From assembly GCA_944389125.1 (NCBI GenBank), contig CALXLF010000003.1, positions 1 to 64,000 on the forward strand: a stretch of DNA of 64,000 nt, written 5' to 3'. Each line of letters opens with the position of its first letter. Position 1 is the first letter of the stretch. This DNA is from an uncultured Clostridia bacterium. GTDB taxonomy: Bacteria > Bacillota > Clostridia > TANB77 > CAG-508. The notes beneath the pieces are model-generated. The model made no database searches. It saw only the letters and a program-made list of their open reading frames with translations, and was not told the origin of the DNA. The position numbers and the translations under genes are program-made. Shown here piece by piece: positions 35,355-44,975 of the stretch.

Positions 35355-36722
35355 ATGGCAAAAACAGATTCTTTAAAGCCTACAGCTGTCATTGTAAATG
35401 GTGGCGCTTGGGGTGATGAAGGTAAAGGAAAGATTGCCTCACGGGAGGCAAAGGATGCAAAGTTAGTCATTAGAGCAACAGGCGGAGCAAATGCAGGACA
35501 TACTGTTGTTTTTAATGGAAAAAAACTTGGTCTGCATCTTGTCCCTGGTGGAATTGTTAATCCTCAGGCTACTGCTCTTATTGGTCAGGGGGTTGTACTT
35601 GATCCTGAAAGTCTTTTGAAAGAAATTAAAGATCTTGAGGATGCTGGAGTTGAAAATGTGGAAGGACGCCTTAAAATAAGCGGGCGGACACATCTGGTAT
35701 TTCCGTATCACAAGGTTAAAGACCAGCTGGAAGAAAAGTATAAAGATAATCCAATTGGTACGACCAAAAGAGGCATAGGGCCTACTTATGAGGATAAAGA
35801 TGCCCGTGTGGGACTCCGGGTTTATGATTTGCTGCTTCCTGTCAAAAAACTTGAAGCTAAAATCGATGTTGCAACTAGAATGCTTAATCAGCTTTTTAAG
35901 CTCAATGGGATTACAGAAGTTGATGTGCATCATTTGGCTGAGCTCTATCATGAATATGGAAAGAGAATTTGGCAGATGGTTGTAAATGCAGATATCCTTG
36001 TTGATGAGTTTGTAAAAGCTGGTGAGAAAATAGTTGTTGAAGGAGCTCAGGCATATCGACTCGACAAAGACTGGGGAGATTACCCTGATGTTACTTCCAG
36101 CAACTGTGTTACGCCCGGTGCTTTGATTGGAGCACATCTTAATCAAAAAGATGTTAAGACAACTATTACAGTTCTCAAGGCATATTTCTCCAGAGTTGGT
36201 GAAGGACCATTTCCAACTGAGCAGTTGGCTCATATTAAGAATGATAAAGTTCTTAAATACGAGCCTGATGAAGCTTATGTTGGAGATGTTATTAGAGAAG
36301 CTGGTGGTGAATATGGTGTTTCTACTGGAAGACCCAGAAGATGTGGATGGTTTGATGCCGTTCTGGTTAAGAGTTCAAAGCGAGCTCTTGGAACAGATTA
36401 TCTTTGCATTAACCATGTTGACACTCTTGGTCAGATCGGAAAGACACTTGGCTCCGTCAAAGTTTGTGTAAAATATCGTTATCAGAGGAGATTTATTGAT
36501 TATTATCCTGATGATATTGAACTTACAGGAGAAGTTCCGCAGCCTATCTATGTTGAAATTGATGGCGGATGGGATGTTCCCAGGGATTTGAAAAAATATG
36601 ATGAACTTCCTGAAAAGGCAAAATTTTTCATTGAACTTGTTGAAAATATCACAGAAACACCGGTTAAGTATATCGGTGTGGGTCCAGCTAACGATGATTT
36701 AATCATTCGTGAAGATATGTAA
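35355..36722 (+). CDS. purA: Adenylosuccinate synthetase, class 2 unit
   Basis: PurA-family enzyme, 455 residues, joining IMP and aspartate with GTP on the way to AMP. GGAWGDEGKGKI (about residues 12-23) is the phosphate loop, NAGHT and the GTTKRGIGPTYEDK block match the family, as does the GLRVYDL Arg. It differs from usual PurA: RATGGANAGH replaces the common F-Q/E-GGNNAGH, and YRYQRRFIDYYPDD is unfamiliar. CGG at codons 30, 111 and 155 reads as Arg in one frame; the Arg at 155 is family-conserved. ATG at 35355 follows GAAAGGAAAGG. Its composition is unlike the flanking host genes, and it has its own promoter and terminator. Confidence 0.9.
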   Translation: MAKTDSLKPTAVIVNGGAWGDEGKGKIASREAKDAKLVIRATGGANAGHTVVFNGKKLGLHLVPGGIVNPQATALIGQGVVLDPESLLKEIKDLEDAGVENVEGRLKISGRTHLVFPYHKVKDQLEEKYKDNPIGTTKRGIGPTYEDKDARVGLRVYDLLLPVKKLEAKIDVATRMLNQLFKLNGITEVDVHHLAELYHEYGKRIWQMVVNADILVDEFVKAGEKIVVEGAQAYRLDKDWGDYPDVTSSNCVTPGALIGAHLNQKDVKTTITVLKAYFSRVGEGPFPTEQLAHIKNDKVLKYEPDEAYVGDVIREAGGEYGVSTGRPRRCGWFDAVLVKSSKRALGTDYLCINHVDTLGQIGKTLGSVKVCVKYRYQRRFIDYYPDDIELTGEVPQPIYVEIDGGWDVPRDLKKYDELPEKAKFFIELVENITETPVKYIGVGPANDDLIIREDM

Positions 36723-36754
36723 TTTATAATTATTGTTGTTGCCATAAACTTACA

Positions 36755-36795
36755 CCTGGGGTCGGCAAACTAAAGCCGGCCCCTAAGTTCTTTTA
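36755..36795 (+). terminator. Terminator of the purA unit
   Basis: GGGGTCGGC and GCCGGCCCC form a GC-rich stem followed by TAAGTTCTTTT. Confidence 0.85.
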
Positions 36796-36898
36796 TTGAA
36801 ATATTACATAATTCATGTTAAAATATAAAAATAAAATTTAAGAAAAATAGGGATAAATGGAAGATTCTTTTGTCCTAAAAAATAAAAAGGAGAAAAAA

Positions 36899-37484
36899 AT
36901 GCAGATAAAAAATCCAAGATTTGAAATATCAGCAGTAAGTAAAAAGCAGTATCCAAAAGGAGATTTGCCAGAAGTTGTTTTAGTTCGGAAAATCTAATGT
37001 TGGAAAATCTTCATTTGTAAATACCATGGTAGGGAGAAAAAATTTAGCTAGAACTAGTAATACTCCTGGAAAAACAAGACAGATAAATTTTTATAATATT
37101 GATGATAAATTCTATTTTGTTGATTTACCTGGATATGGTTTTAGTAAAATGTCAAAACAAGAAAAAGTTATTTCTGGAAAATATATAGAAGAATATTTAG
37201 AAGAAGGAAAAAATATTGCTTTAATTATTTTGCTTTTAGATATAAGACATAAACCAACTGAAGATGATTTACTTATGTATAATTATATATTAAAAAGCAA
37301 TTTGCCTTTTATAGTTTTAACAAACAAAGCAGACAAGATTGCTGTTACAAAAGTAGATTCTGAAGTCCAAAGAATAAAAGAGTTTTTAGGAATCTCATAT
37401 AGTATAATTTTACCATTTTCAGCTGAAAGGAAAATTTATACAGATAAAGTTTGGGAAGAAATAGAAAAATTTTTGAATATTTAG
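36899..37484 (+). CDS. engB: Ribosome biogenesis GTPase EngB/YsxC, +1 shift at CGG
   Basis: EngB (YsxC), an essential GTPase of large-subunit assembly, 194 residues. The first 29 codons end in PEVVLV and meet GTT-CGG-A at 36986; unshifted translation would stop two codons later. Skipping the C gives GKSNVGKSSFVNTM, the G1 loop, then the G2/G3 region TSNTPGKTRQINF and DLPGYGFSK, and TNKAD (G4). So the shift falls exactly inside the GTP-binding loop. ATG at 36899 follows AAAAGGAG. Four bases overlap the convergent gene at 37481. Confidence 0.95.
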
Positions 37485-37684
37485 CCTTCTAATTTTTTAA
37501 ATTCTTCTATAAAAAACTCATGAAGTGCTTCTTCTGACTTTATTTTATATGCATAATAATCTAATAAATGACTATTATTAGCAAGTTGCATATTAGCATA
37601 AGAATTTTTAAGAGCAGATTGAATTTCATTTATATGTGAAATTAAATCTGCTTTTTTTAGTTCCAAAATCTTTTCTTCTTTCAT
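37481..37684 (-). CDS. DUF2508 (YaaL)-like small protein
   Basis: A 67-residue, helical, charged protein. LDYYAYKIKSEEALHEFFIEE resembles the DUF2508/YaaL pattern of a D-x-x-x-Y-x-I-x-x-x-E helix; function unknown. ATG at 37684 has AGGAGG-like sequence (plus-strand ACCTCC) about 14 bases away, rather far. It is convergent with engB and divergent from the PBP gene. Family assignment is tentative. Confidence 0.5.
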   Translation of the reverse strand: MKEEKILELKKADLISHINEIQSALKNSYANMQLANNSHLLDYYAYKIKSEEALHEFFIEEFKKLEG

Positions 37685-37780
37685 AAATTTACTAATACCT
37701 CCAAATTATGTATAAATCTATTTTATTTCAAAATGAGTTTAAATATACATTTTTTAAATTTAAACTTAAATTTTCTTAGA

Positions 37781-37809
37781 TTGACTAAAAAAGTTTGCTA
37801 TGATACAAT
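37781..37809 (+). promoter_or_regulatory. Promoter of the PBP gene
   Basis: TTGACT, 17 bases, TACAAT, about 50 bases before the start codon. Confidence 0.7.
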
Positions 37810-37857
37810 GTGCAGTATTAAGTGGAAGGTAATTATTTAAGTAGCAGGAGTGATTAG

Positions 37858-40453
37858 ATGAGTAGGACAGGTAATAAAAGAAGATCTTCTACAGGGCTTA
37901 CTAGAGAAGAATATGTAGAAAGAATGAGACAACGAAAAGCTGAAAATACTGAATCAAATAATCGTCAAAATGGAAAAAATAGTAGAAGAAATTCTAAAAA
38001 AAGAAATGGAAAAAAAGATAATTTATCTAAAAAGAAAATAATTAAAGCTATCTTGATAATAATCTTAATTATAATTATTGTAATGATTATAAGAGCTATT
38101 ATATCAATGGTTAGCTTTGAAAAAATGGCAAAAGAGATGATACAAAATCTTCCTTCTACAATTGTTGATAGTAGTGGAGATGAAATTACCAAAGTTGGAG
38201 AAGAAAGGAATAGAGAAAATATTTCTTTAGATGAAATGCCGGAAAATCTTAAAGATGCATATGTTGCTATTGAAGATCAAAGATTTTATAGCCATATGGG
38301 AATTGATATAAAAAGAACTGGTGCTGCAACTTTGAGTTATATTAAATCATTTGGAAACGCTTCTTTTGGAGGAAGTACAATAACTCAGCAATTAGTTAAA
38401 AATTTAACTGGAAATACAGATGCTACAATCTCAAGAAAATTTGAAGAATGGAAATATGCAGTTGCTTTAGAAATTGCTATGTCAAAAGATGAAATATTAG
38501 AAGCATATTTAAATATAATTTATGTTGGACCAAATATATATGGAGTTCAGATGGGGGCTAAATATTATTTTAATAAATCTGCGCAAGATTTAAGTTTAGC
38601 AGAATGTGCATTTTTAGCAGGAATAAATAATTCTCCTAATTCTTATAATCCATTTAGAGAAGGAGAGGACAATACTGAGAAAATAAAAAATAGAACTTTA
38701 ACAGTTTTATCAAAAATGAAAGAATTAAATTATATAAATGATTCTGAATACGAAGAAGCAAAAGCTGAAGTAGAATCTGGTTTAAATTTTCAAAGAGGAG
38801 ATATAGAAATTACAAAAAATATAGTATATTCATATCATGTAGATAGCTTAATTTCTGAATTAATTTCTGATTTAGCTGAAGAAAAAAATATTTCAGAATC
38901 TTTTGCAGAAAATTATATATACATGGGAGATTTAACTATTTATAGTACACAAGATACTTCTATTCAATCTACTATGGAAGAAGAATTTAATAAAAGCAAA
39001 TATATTTTGAAATCAAGTAATGATTCCCAAACTACATCTCAAGCTGCAATGGTTATTATTGATCATACTACGGGATATGTAGTAGGAACTGTTGGAGGGC
39101 TTCGGAGAGAAAACATCATCTAGAGGGTTTAATAGAGCAACTCAAGCTAAGCGTCAAACTGGTTCTTCAATAAAACCAATTGCTATTTTAGCACCTGGAA
39201 TTGAAGAAAAAGTAATAACAGCTTCATCAGTTTTTAATGATAGTCAAACTACTTTTGATGATGGAAGCGAAGAAGGATATAGTCCTGTAAATTATGATGG
39301 ATATTTGGGATATATTACAGTAAGAAGAGCTGTAGAATCATCTCAAAATATTCCATTTGTATATATGATGGAGCTTTTAACACCTAAAACTTCAATAAAA
39401 TATTTAAAAAATATGGGTGTTACAACATTAACTGATAAAGATGAGAGTTTAGCATTAGCTTTAGGTGGATTAGACCAAGGAATGACACCACTAGAATCTG
39501 CTGCAGCTTATGCTACTATCGCGAACGATGGAGTTTATATAGAACCTACATTTTATTCAAAAATTGAGAATAATTCTGGAAAAATAGTTTTTGAGACATC
39601 TCAAGAAACAAGAAAAGTATTTTCAAAAGAAACAGCTTTTATAGTTAAAGATTTATTAACACAGCCAGTTCAAGGTTCAAGGGGAACTGCTACATATTGT
39701 AAAATAAATGGAATTGAAGTTGCAGCAAAAACAGGAACAACAAATGAAAATTATGATAGATGGCTTTGTGGATTTACACCATATTATACTGCAGCTACTT
39801 GGTATGGTTTCGATATAAATGAAACTATTTCATATAATGGAAGAAATCCTGCAGGACTAATTTGGGCAAATGTTATGAAAAGCATACATAGTGGATTAGA
39901 TGATGCTAATTTTGAAAAACCAACAAAGGTTCTTACAGCAACAGTTTGTAGTGTTACAGGAAAAATGGCAAGTGGAAATTGCACAAGTACTTATGAAGAA
40001 TATTTCTTAAAAGGAACTATTCCAGATCTTTGTACATCACATGATTTGGGAGATGGTACTTCTGGTGCTAATACAAATGTGGTTCAAGAAAGAATTCAAA
40101 CAGAACAAGATGTTGTAATAGATGAGCCTGCACCACAAACAGATAATGATAATCAGACAGTTACTCAATCTCAAAATACTACAAGTGAATCAACTAATAC
40201 ATCAGTTAATCACGGAACTAATACTTCAGGAGGAACAAGTGGTTCGGGTCAAAATTCAAATACTTCAACAAATAGTGTAACAAATAGTAGTTCAAGTACT
40301 TCTAGTAATGAAAATACAACCACATCTCAACCATCTAATACAACAGATGTTGATAACACAACATCAGATTCAAGTTCAGATGATAGTACAGAAACAACAT
40401 CAACTGAAACAGGTTCATCTGATGAAACAGAAGATTCAAGTAGTACACAATGA
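37858..40453 (+). CDS. Class A penicillin-binding protein, +1 shift at CGG
   Basis: A bifunctional peptidoglycan synthase of 864 residues. After a basic, Asn-rich cytoplasmic start and one membrane segment (about 61-82) comes the glycosyltransferase domain, EDQRFYSHMGID and GSTITQQLVKNLTGN. At codon 416 CTT-CGG-A (39103) is met; skipping the C restores GEKTSSRGFNRATQ and the transpeptidase domain with its SxxK at 436-439 (SSIK), SxN (SSQNIP) and KTGTT. Unshifted, translation stops after six codons, leaving a glycosyltransferase-only protein. A long Ser/Thr/Asn-rich tail ends the protein. It has its own promoter. Confidence 0.93.
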
Positions 40454-40461
40454 TAAAATAA

Positions 40462-40498
40462 AATCCTAGTTCATCTATATTGGACTAGGATTTATTAT
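40462..40498 (+). terminator. Terminator of the PBP gene
   Basis: AATCCTAGT/ACTAGGATT stem with a T-containing tail. Confidence 0.75.
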
Positions 40499-40540
40499 GT
40501 ATAAAATTCATATTTTAAGCTATTTAGAATATATAATAAT

Positions 40541-41555
40541 ATGGAAAAGATAAAAACAAATTTTATTGTAATTAATTTAAAAAAATACATTGTTAGTATT
40601 ATAAGTATATGTTTTATAATTGCTCTTGTTTTGTATTCAAATACGAATTTTCAAGCAGCAAAAGATGGGCTTAAATTATGGGCTAATTCTGTGGTTCCAA
40701 GTTTATTTCCTTTTTTTGTTGCAACAGAGATTTTATGTAATACAAATTTAGTTTATATAGCTGGAAAGTATTTAAGAAAACCAATTCAAAAAATATTTAA
40801 TGTTCCAGGAGAAGGAGCTATTGCAATAATTATGGGGATAATAAGTGGATATCCTACTGGAGCAAAAATTGTAGTTAATTTTAGAGAACGTAATATTTGC
40901 TTAAAAGAAGAAGGGGAGAGGCTTTTAGCTTTTACTAATAATTCAGGTCCTCTTTTTATTATTGGAACAGTTGGAATTAGTCTTTTTGGCGATGTTAGGA
41001 TTGGATATATTTTACTAATTTCTCACATAATTTCAAGCTTAATTGTAGGAATAATCTTTAGAAATTGGAAAAAAGATAAGAATAAATTCTACACAAATGT
41101 AGTAGAAAAAGTGGAAAAGCCAAATAATGTGGGGCTAAGAGATTTTGGAGAAATTTTAGGAACATCAATAAAAAAATCTATAGTAACAATTTTAAATATT
41201 GGTGGATTTATTGTTGTTTTTTCGGTTATACTTTCTATTTTGCAAAATGGTGGATTTTTTAATATCATTGAAAATATCTTTATATTTTTAGGTTTTGAAC
41301 CAGGAATTCGGAACAGCTGTAGTTTCAGGAATAATTGAATTAACTAATGGTGTAAGCAAGCTCAGTCTTTTAGGAAATTTTAAAATATATATTATTTTAG
41401 CTAGTTTTTTGCTTGGCTTTGGAGGTGTTTCAGTATTACTTCAAGTTTATTCTGTTATATCTAAAAGTGATATTTCTATAAAGCCATATTTTTATGGAAA
41501 AATATTGCAAGCTTGTATGTCTGGTTTAGTTACTTGTTTATTATTAAGTATATAG
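40541..41555 (+). CDS. ylbJ: Sporulation membrane protein YlbJ, +1 shift at CGG
   Basis: YlbJ, 337 residues, a polytopic membrane protein needed for cortex formation and heat resistance of spores. Family blocks are WANSVVPSLFPFFVATEIL, GISGYPTGAK-like IISGYPTGAKI, and LAFTNNSGPLFIIGTVG. About eight membrane segments. At codon 257 the frame meets ATT-CGG-A (41309); skipping the C gives GTAVVSGIIELTNGVS, the conserved E-x-x-G block, and then the last two membrane segments. Unshifted, it would stop within ten codons and lose these. A short start-site spacing leaves the ATG at 40541 as the best choice. Confidence 0.93.
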
Positions 41556-41573
41556 TTTACAGCAGGTTTTCCG

Positions 41574-41735
41574 CTTCTTGAATGATTATATTTTTTTGAG
41601 GATCAAAATCCCAACTTCGAAGAAAATGTAATCTTGCAGATTTTGAAGTCTAAAAATCTGCAAAATTACATTTTCTAGCTCGCCGGTCCCTACACAAGTT
41701 TTGCTTTCCTCAAAAAAATATAATCACTCAAGAAG
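41574..41735. repeat. 162-base long hairpin element
   Basis: Outer arms of about 29 bases (CTTCTTGAATGATTATATTT... and its near-perfect complement ending at 41735) enclose a second stem of about 25 bases (AGAAAATGTAATCTTGCAGA with its complement) with unequal internal loops. The intergenic position and size suggest a mobile palindrome (MITE or REP-like) or a structured RNA. It fills the gap between ylbJ and murE, together with the murE terminator. No gene is supported in 41556-41891. Confidence 0.75.
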
Positions 41736-41840
41736 CTAGTGTAGTGCTTTTGTATATATATTGCTATGAATTAATAAAAAATACTAAATCTATTGTAGTA
41801 CTTAAAATTAAAGATAATATAAATAATAATATAAATAAAA

Positions 41841-41874
41841 AAATATCGAAAGTCATTTCTGCTTTCGATATTTT
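41841..41874 (-). terminator. Terminator of murE
   Basis: ATATCGAAAG/CTTTCGATAT stem; on the minus strand it is followed by TTTTTTTA. Confidence 0.85.
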
Positions 41875-41891
41875 AAAAGGTAATATTTTAA

Positions 41892-43394
41892 TTAGAAAAT
41901 GTATCCTTTTGGATCACGTTTTTTATTTCCAAGAATCTCTTCAATTATATTAGAGATTACAACTCTTTCATCATATGGGTATTTTACTCCATTATATTCG
42001 ATATAAAGGTCATTTCCAAGTCCTGGAATAACAATAATATCATCTTTTGTAGCCATTTTAATAGCTGTACGAATAGCTTCAGTTCTATTTAAAATAACTG
42101 TATATTGGTCTGTTACTTTTTTAAGACCTACTTCAATTTCTCTTAAGATTTTTTCAGGATCTTCAGTTCTAACTTGATCTGATGTAAGAATAGTATAATC
42201 TGCTAACTTTCCAGAAATCTCACCCATAATAGGTCTTTTTGCAGCATCTCTATCACCACCAACACCCCAAGTACAAATAACTCTTCCTTTTGTATAAGGT
42301 TTTACTGTTTCTAATATAGATTTAAGACTAGATGGAGTATGAGCATAATCAATCATAATAGTAAGACCTAATTTATTTGGTACAAGTTCGCTTCTTCCGA
42401 AAACTTTAAAATGATCAAGACCTTTTTTAAAATCTTCTGTTGTTGCTCCAAAATGGCTTGCAATTCCTATTGCACCTAAGCTATTATAAACCATGTATTC
42501 TCCAGGAATAGATACTTTTATTTCTGTTTCTTTTCCATCCATGCAAAGAGTATAAGTAGTAGATGAATTTGTAGGTTTTAAATCTTTTGCCATGATATCT
42601 GATTTTTCTTTTATTCCAAAAGTTTTTATTGGAGTATTTGGCAATAATTTTGGAATTCTTGCTGTATATGGATTGTCCAAAGTTGTAACTATAAAAGGTG
42701 ATATTTTCATAAGTGAGAATTTTGCATTAAAGTAATCTTCCATATCTTTATGTTCTTTTGGACTTATATGATCTTCTGTAAGATTAGTAAATAGAGAAGC
42801 ATCAAATTCAACACCTGTTACTCTATCTGTTATCATTGCTTGTGAAGATACCTCTAAGATAGCAATTTGTACATTTTCATCTACCATTTGTTTTAAATAT
42901 TTTTGAATAACAAAACTTTCAGGAGTTGTCCTATCAGTAATTTCTAATTCTTTGTCTCCAATGTAAACTGCTATACTTCCAATTAAACCTACTTTATATC
43001 CATGTTTTTCTAAAATTGATTTAATCATAAAAGTTGAAGTTGTTTTACCTTTAGTTCCAGTAACTCCAATTACTTTTAATTTTTTGGATGGATTATCATA
43101 TAAATTACAAGCAGTTAGTGCAAGAGTTTTTCTTATTTTATCTACTTTTATATAAGTAATGTTTTCTTTAACTTTTGCTAAATCAAAATCTTTTTCTACA
43201 ACAATTGCTATTGCACCATTTTCTATAGCACTATCTATAAATTTAGTTCCATCTAATGTGAAACCTTTTATTGCAAAAAATAATCCTCCTTCAAATATTT
43301 TTCTTGAATCTGAAGCAATATTTGTAATATCAACTTCTAAATCTCCTTTTGATTCTAAAATTTCTACGTTTTTAAATACTTTTGATAATTTCAT
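41892..43394 (-). CDS. murE: UDP-N-acetylmuramoyl-tripeptide synthetase
   Basis: MurE, 500 residues, adds the third amino acid to UDP-MurNAc-dipeptide. The N-terminal domain binds the nucleotide sugar. GVTGTKGKTTSTFMI (about 113-127) is the ATP loop, NLTEDHISPKEHKDMEDYF and IMIDYAHTPSSLKSIL are further ligase motifs, and GVGGDRDAAKRP lies in the C-terminal domain. The Lys- or diaminopimelate-specific DNPR loop is replaced by TSDQVRTEDP, so the added amino acid cannot be read off. dapL and asd nearby point to diaminopimelate. It is transcribed towards ylbJ and has no CGG codon. Confidence 0.93.
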   Translation of the reverse strand: MKLSKVFKNVEILESKGDLEVDITNIASDSRKIFEGGLFFAIKGFTLDGTKFIDSAIENGAIAIVVEKDFDLAKVKENITYIKVDKIRKTLALTACNLYDNPSKKLKVIGVTGTKGKTTSTFMIKSILEKHGYKVGLIGSIAVYIGDKELEITDRTTPESFVIQKYLKQMVDENVQIAILEVSSQAMITDRVTGVEFDASLFTNLTEDHISPKEHKDMEDYFNAKFSLMKISPFIVTTLDNPYTARIPKLLPNTPIKTFGIKEKSDIMAKDLKPTNSSTTYTLCMDGKETEIKVSIPGEYMVYNSLGAIGIASHFGATTEDFKKGLDHFKVFGRSELVPNKLGLTIMIDYAHTPSSLKSILETVKPYTKGRVICTWGVGGDRDAAKRPIMGEISGKLADYTILTSDQVRTEDPEKILREIEVGLKKVTDQYTVILNRTEAIRTAIKMATKDDIIVIPGLGNDLYIEYNGVKYPYDERVVISNIIEEILGNKKRDPKGYIF

Positions 43395-43485
43395 GGGCTT
43401 TTAGCTCCTTTTAAAATTTAATATAAAAATTAAAATTAAAGTTTTAATTTTAATAATGCTATTTTATCACATATTTTTAAAAATA

Positions 43486-43563
43486 CAAGCTTTTAGGGAC
43501 ACTTTGGAAAAGCCTGAAGTTTTGATTTTTCTCAAGCATTTTGAAAGTGTCCCTAAAAGCTTG
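43486..43563. repeat. GGGACACTTT palindrome
   Basis: CAAGCTTTTAGGGACACTTT and its exact reverse complement flank a 38-base centre that pairs partly. It shares the TTTTAGGGACA core with the palindrome at 52764 and more weakly with 5013. This appears to be a second family of small palindromic repeats. Confidence 0.78.
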
Positions 43564-43611
43564 AAAAATTAGAAATTTTTTTTTAGTTGTAAAATATATT
43601 TTATTTTTTCA

Positions 43612-43640
43612 TTGCATATTTTTGAGTAATTTTATATAAT
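43612..43640 (+). promoter_or_regulatory. Promoter of dapL
   Basis: TTGCAT, 17 bases, TATAAT, about 70 bases ahead of the start. Apart from this and the palindrome at 43486, I see nothing in the gap 43395-43709. Confidence 0.7.
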
Positions 43641-43709
43641 ATGAGCATATAATTTGTGTTAATAATTTAACTCAAAAATAAATCTTCCTAAAAGAAGGGA
43701 TGATATTTT

Positions 43710-44936
43710 ATGTTTTATATTAATGAAAATTTTTTAAGATTACAAGATAGTTACTTGTTTTCAACAATTGCTAAAAAGGTTAGCGAATTTCAGGAGAAAA
43801 ATCCTGATAAAAAAGTTATTAAATTAGGAATAGGAGATGTAACAAAACCAATAGTTCCAGCAGTTTTAAAAGCTATGCATAAAGCTGTTGATGAAATAGG
43901 AACAGCAGATGGATTTAAAGGTTATGGACCAGAGCAAGGGTATGATTTTTTAAGAAAAGCCATAGCTGAAAATGATTATAAAGGTTTAAATATAAGCGAA
44001 TCAGAGATTTTTGTATCAGATGGAGCAAAATGTGACTGCGGTAATATTGTTGATATATTTGATGAAAATAGTAAAATTGCCATAACAGATCCAGTATATC
44101 CTGTATATTTAGATACAAATGTTATGGGAGGAAGAAGCGGAGAATTTAATAAAGAAACTGGAAAATATGAAAATATAGTTTATTTACCAGTATGCAGTGA
44201 AAATAATTTCGTTCCAGAACTTCCTAAAGAAGAGGTTGATGTAATTTATTTATGTTTTCCAAATAATCCAACTGGAACAGTTTTAACAAAAGAAGAATTG
44301 AAAAAATTTGTTGATTATGCTAGAAAAAATAAAGTTTTAATTTTATTTGATGCCGCATATGAAGCTTTTATAACAGAGCCTGATATTCCTCATAGTATTT
44401 ATGAAATAGAAGGAGCAAAAGAAGTTGCAATAGAATTTAGAAGTTTTTCAAAGACAGCAGGATTTACAGGCGTTAGATGTGCTTTTACTGTTGTTCCAAA
44501 TGAACTTTTTGGATATACAAAATCAGGAGAAAAAGTTTCTTTAAATAAATTATGGAATAGAAGAGTAACAACTAAATTTAATGGAGTATCTTATGTTGTT
44601 CAAAGAGGAGCAGAAGCTGTTTATTCAGAAGAGGGCAAAAAAGAAATTAGAGAGAATATTAAGTACTATTTAGATAATGCCAAAATAATAAGAGAAGGTT
44701 TGACAGAAGCTGGTTTTACAGTTTATGGGGGAGTGAATTCACCATATATTTGGCTTAAAGTACCAGATGGAATGAAATCATGGGAGTTTTTTGATATGTT
44801 ATTAGAAAAAGCAAATGTAGTAGGAACTCCTGGAAGTGGATTTGGACCATGTGGAGAAGGATATTTTAGATTAACAGCTTTTGGAACAAAGGAAAATTCA
44901 ATTGAAGCTATAAAAAGAATAAAAGAGGTTATGTAA
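43710..44936 (+). CDS. dapL: LL-diaminopimelate aminotransferase
   Basis: DapL, 408 residues, a PLP enzyme that makes LL-diaminopimelate directly from tetrahydrodipicolinate. [18 protein letters not shown] at the start, [20 protein letters not shown], the PLP lysine in [14 protein letters not shown] and the C-terminal [16 protein letters not shown] are all family marks. This one-step route is found in clostridia among others. AAGGGATG stands before the ATG. It may form an operon with the HD gene 40 bases on and functionally fits asd at 45680. Confidence 0.96.
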   Translation: MFYINENFLRLQDSYLFSTIAKKVSEFQEKNPDKKVIKLGIGDVTKPIVPAVLKAMHKAVDEIGTADGFKGYGPEQGYDFLRKAIAENDYKGLNISESEIFVSDGAKCDCGNIVDIFDENSKIAITDPVYPVYLDTNVMGGRSGEFNKETGKYENIVYLPVCSENNFVPELPKEEVDVIYLCFPNNPTGTVLTKEELKKFVDYARKNKVLILFDAAYEAFITEPDIPHSIYEIEGAKEVAIEFRSFSKTAGFTGVRCAFTVVPNELFGYTKSGEKVSLNKLWNRRVTTKFNGVSYVVQRGAEAVYSEEGKKEIRENIKYYLDNAKIIREGLTEAGFTVYGGVNSPYIWLKVPDGMKSWEFFDMLLEKANVVGTPGSGFGPCGEGYFRLTAFGTKENSIEAIKRIKEVM

Positions 44937-44975
44937 TTAAAAGACACAACAAAAGATAATTTTAATGGAGGAAAA

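Noticed and set aside
35463-36233. 256-residue minus-strand ORF inside purA
   Set aside because: A shadow of purA: the plus strand encodes conserved PurA motifs throughout, and the minus product is Cys/Phe/Asn-rich without family pattern.
39092-40453. Independent transpeptidase gene starting at 39092
   Set aside because: No ribosome site or membrane anchor; it aligns as the C-terminal continuation of the PBP after the CGG at 39103.
41744-41953. 69-residue plus-strand ORF between ylbJ and murE
   Set aside because: It has no ribosome site, is low-complexity Ile/Asn/Lys, crosses the murE terminator and overlaps the murE 3' end.
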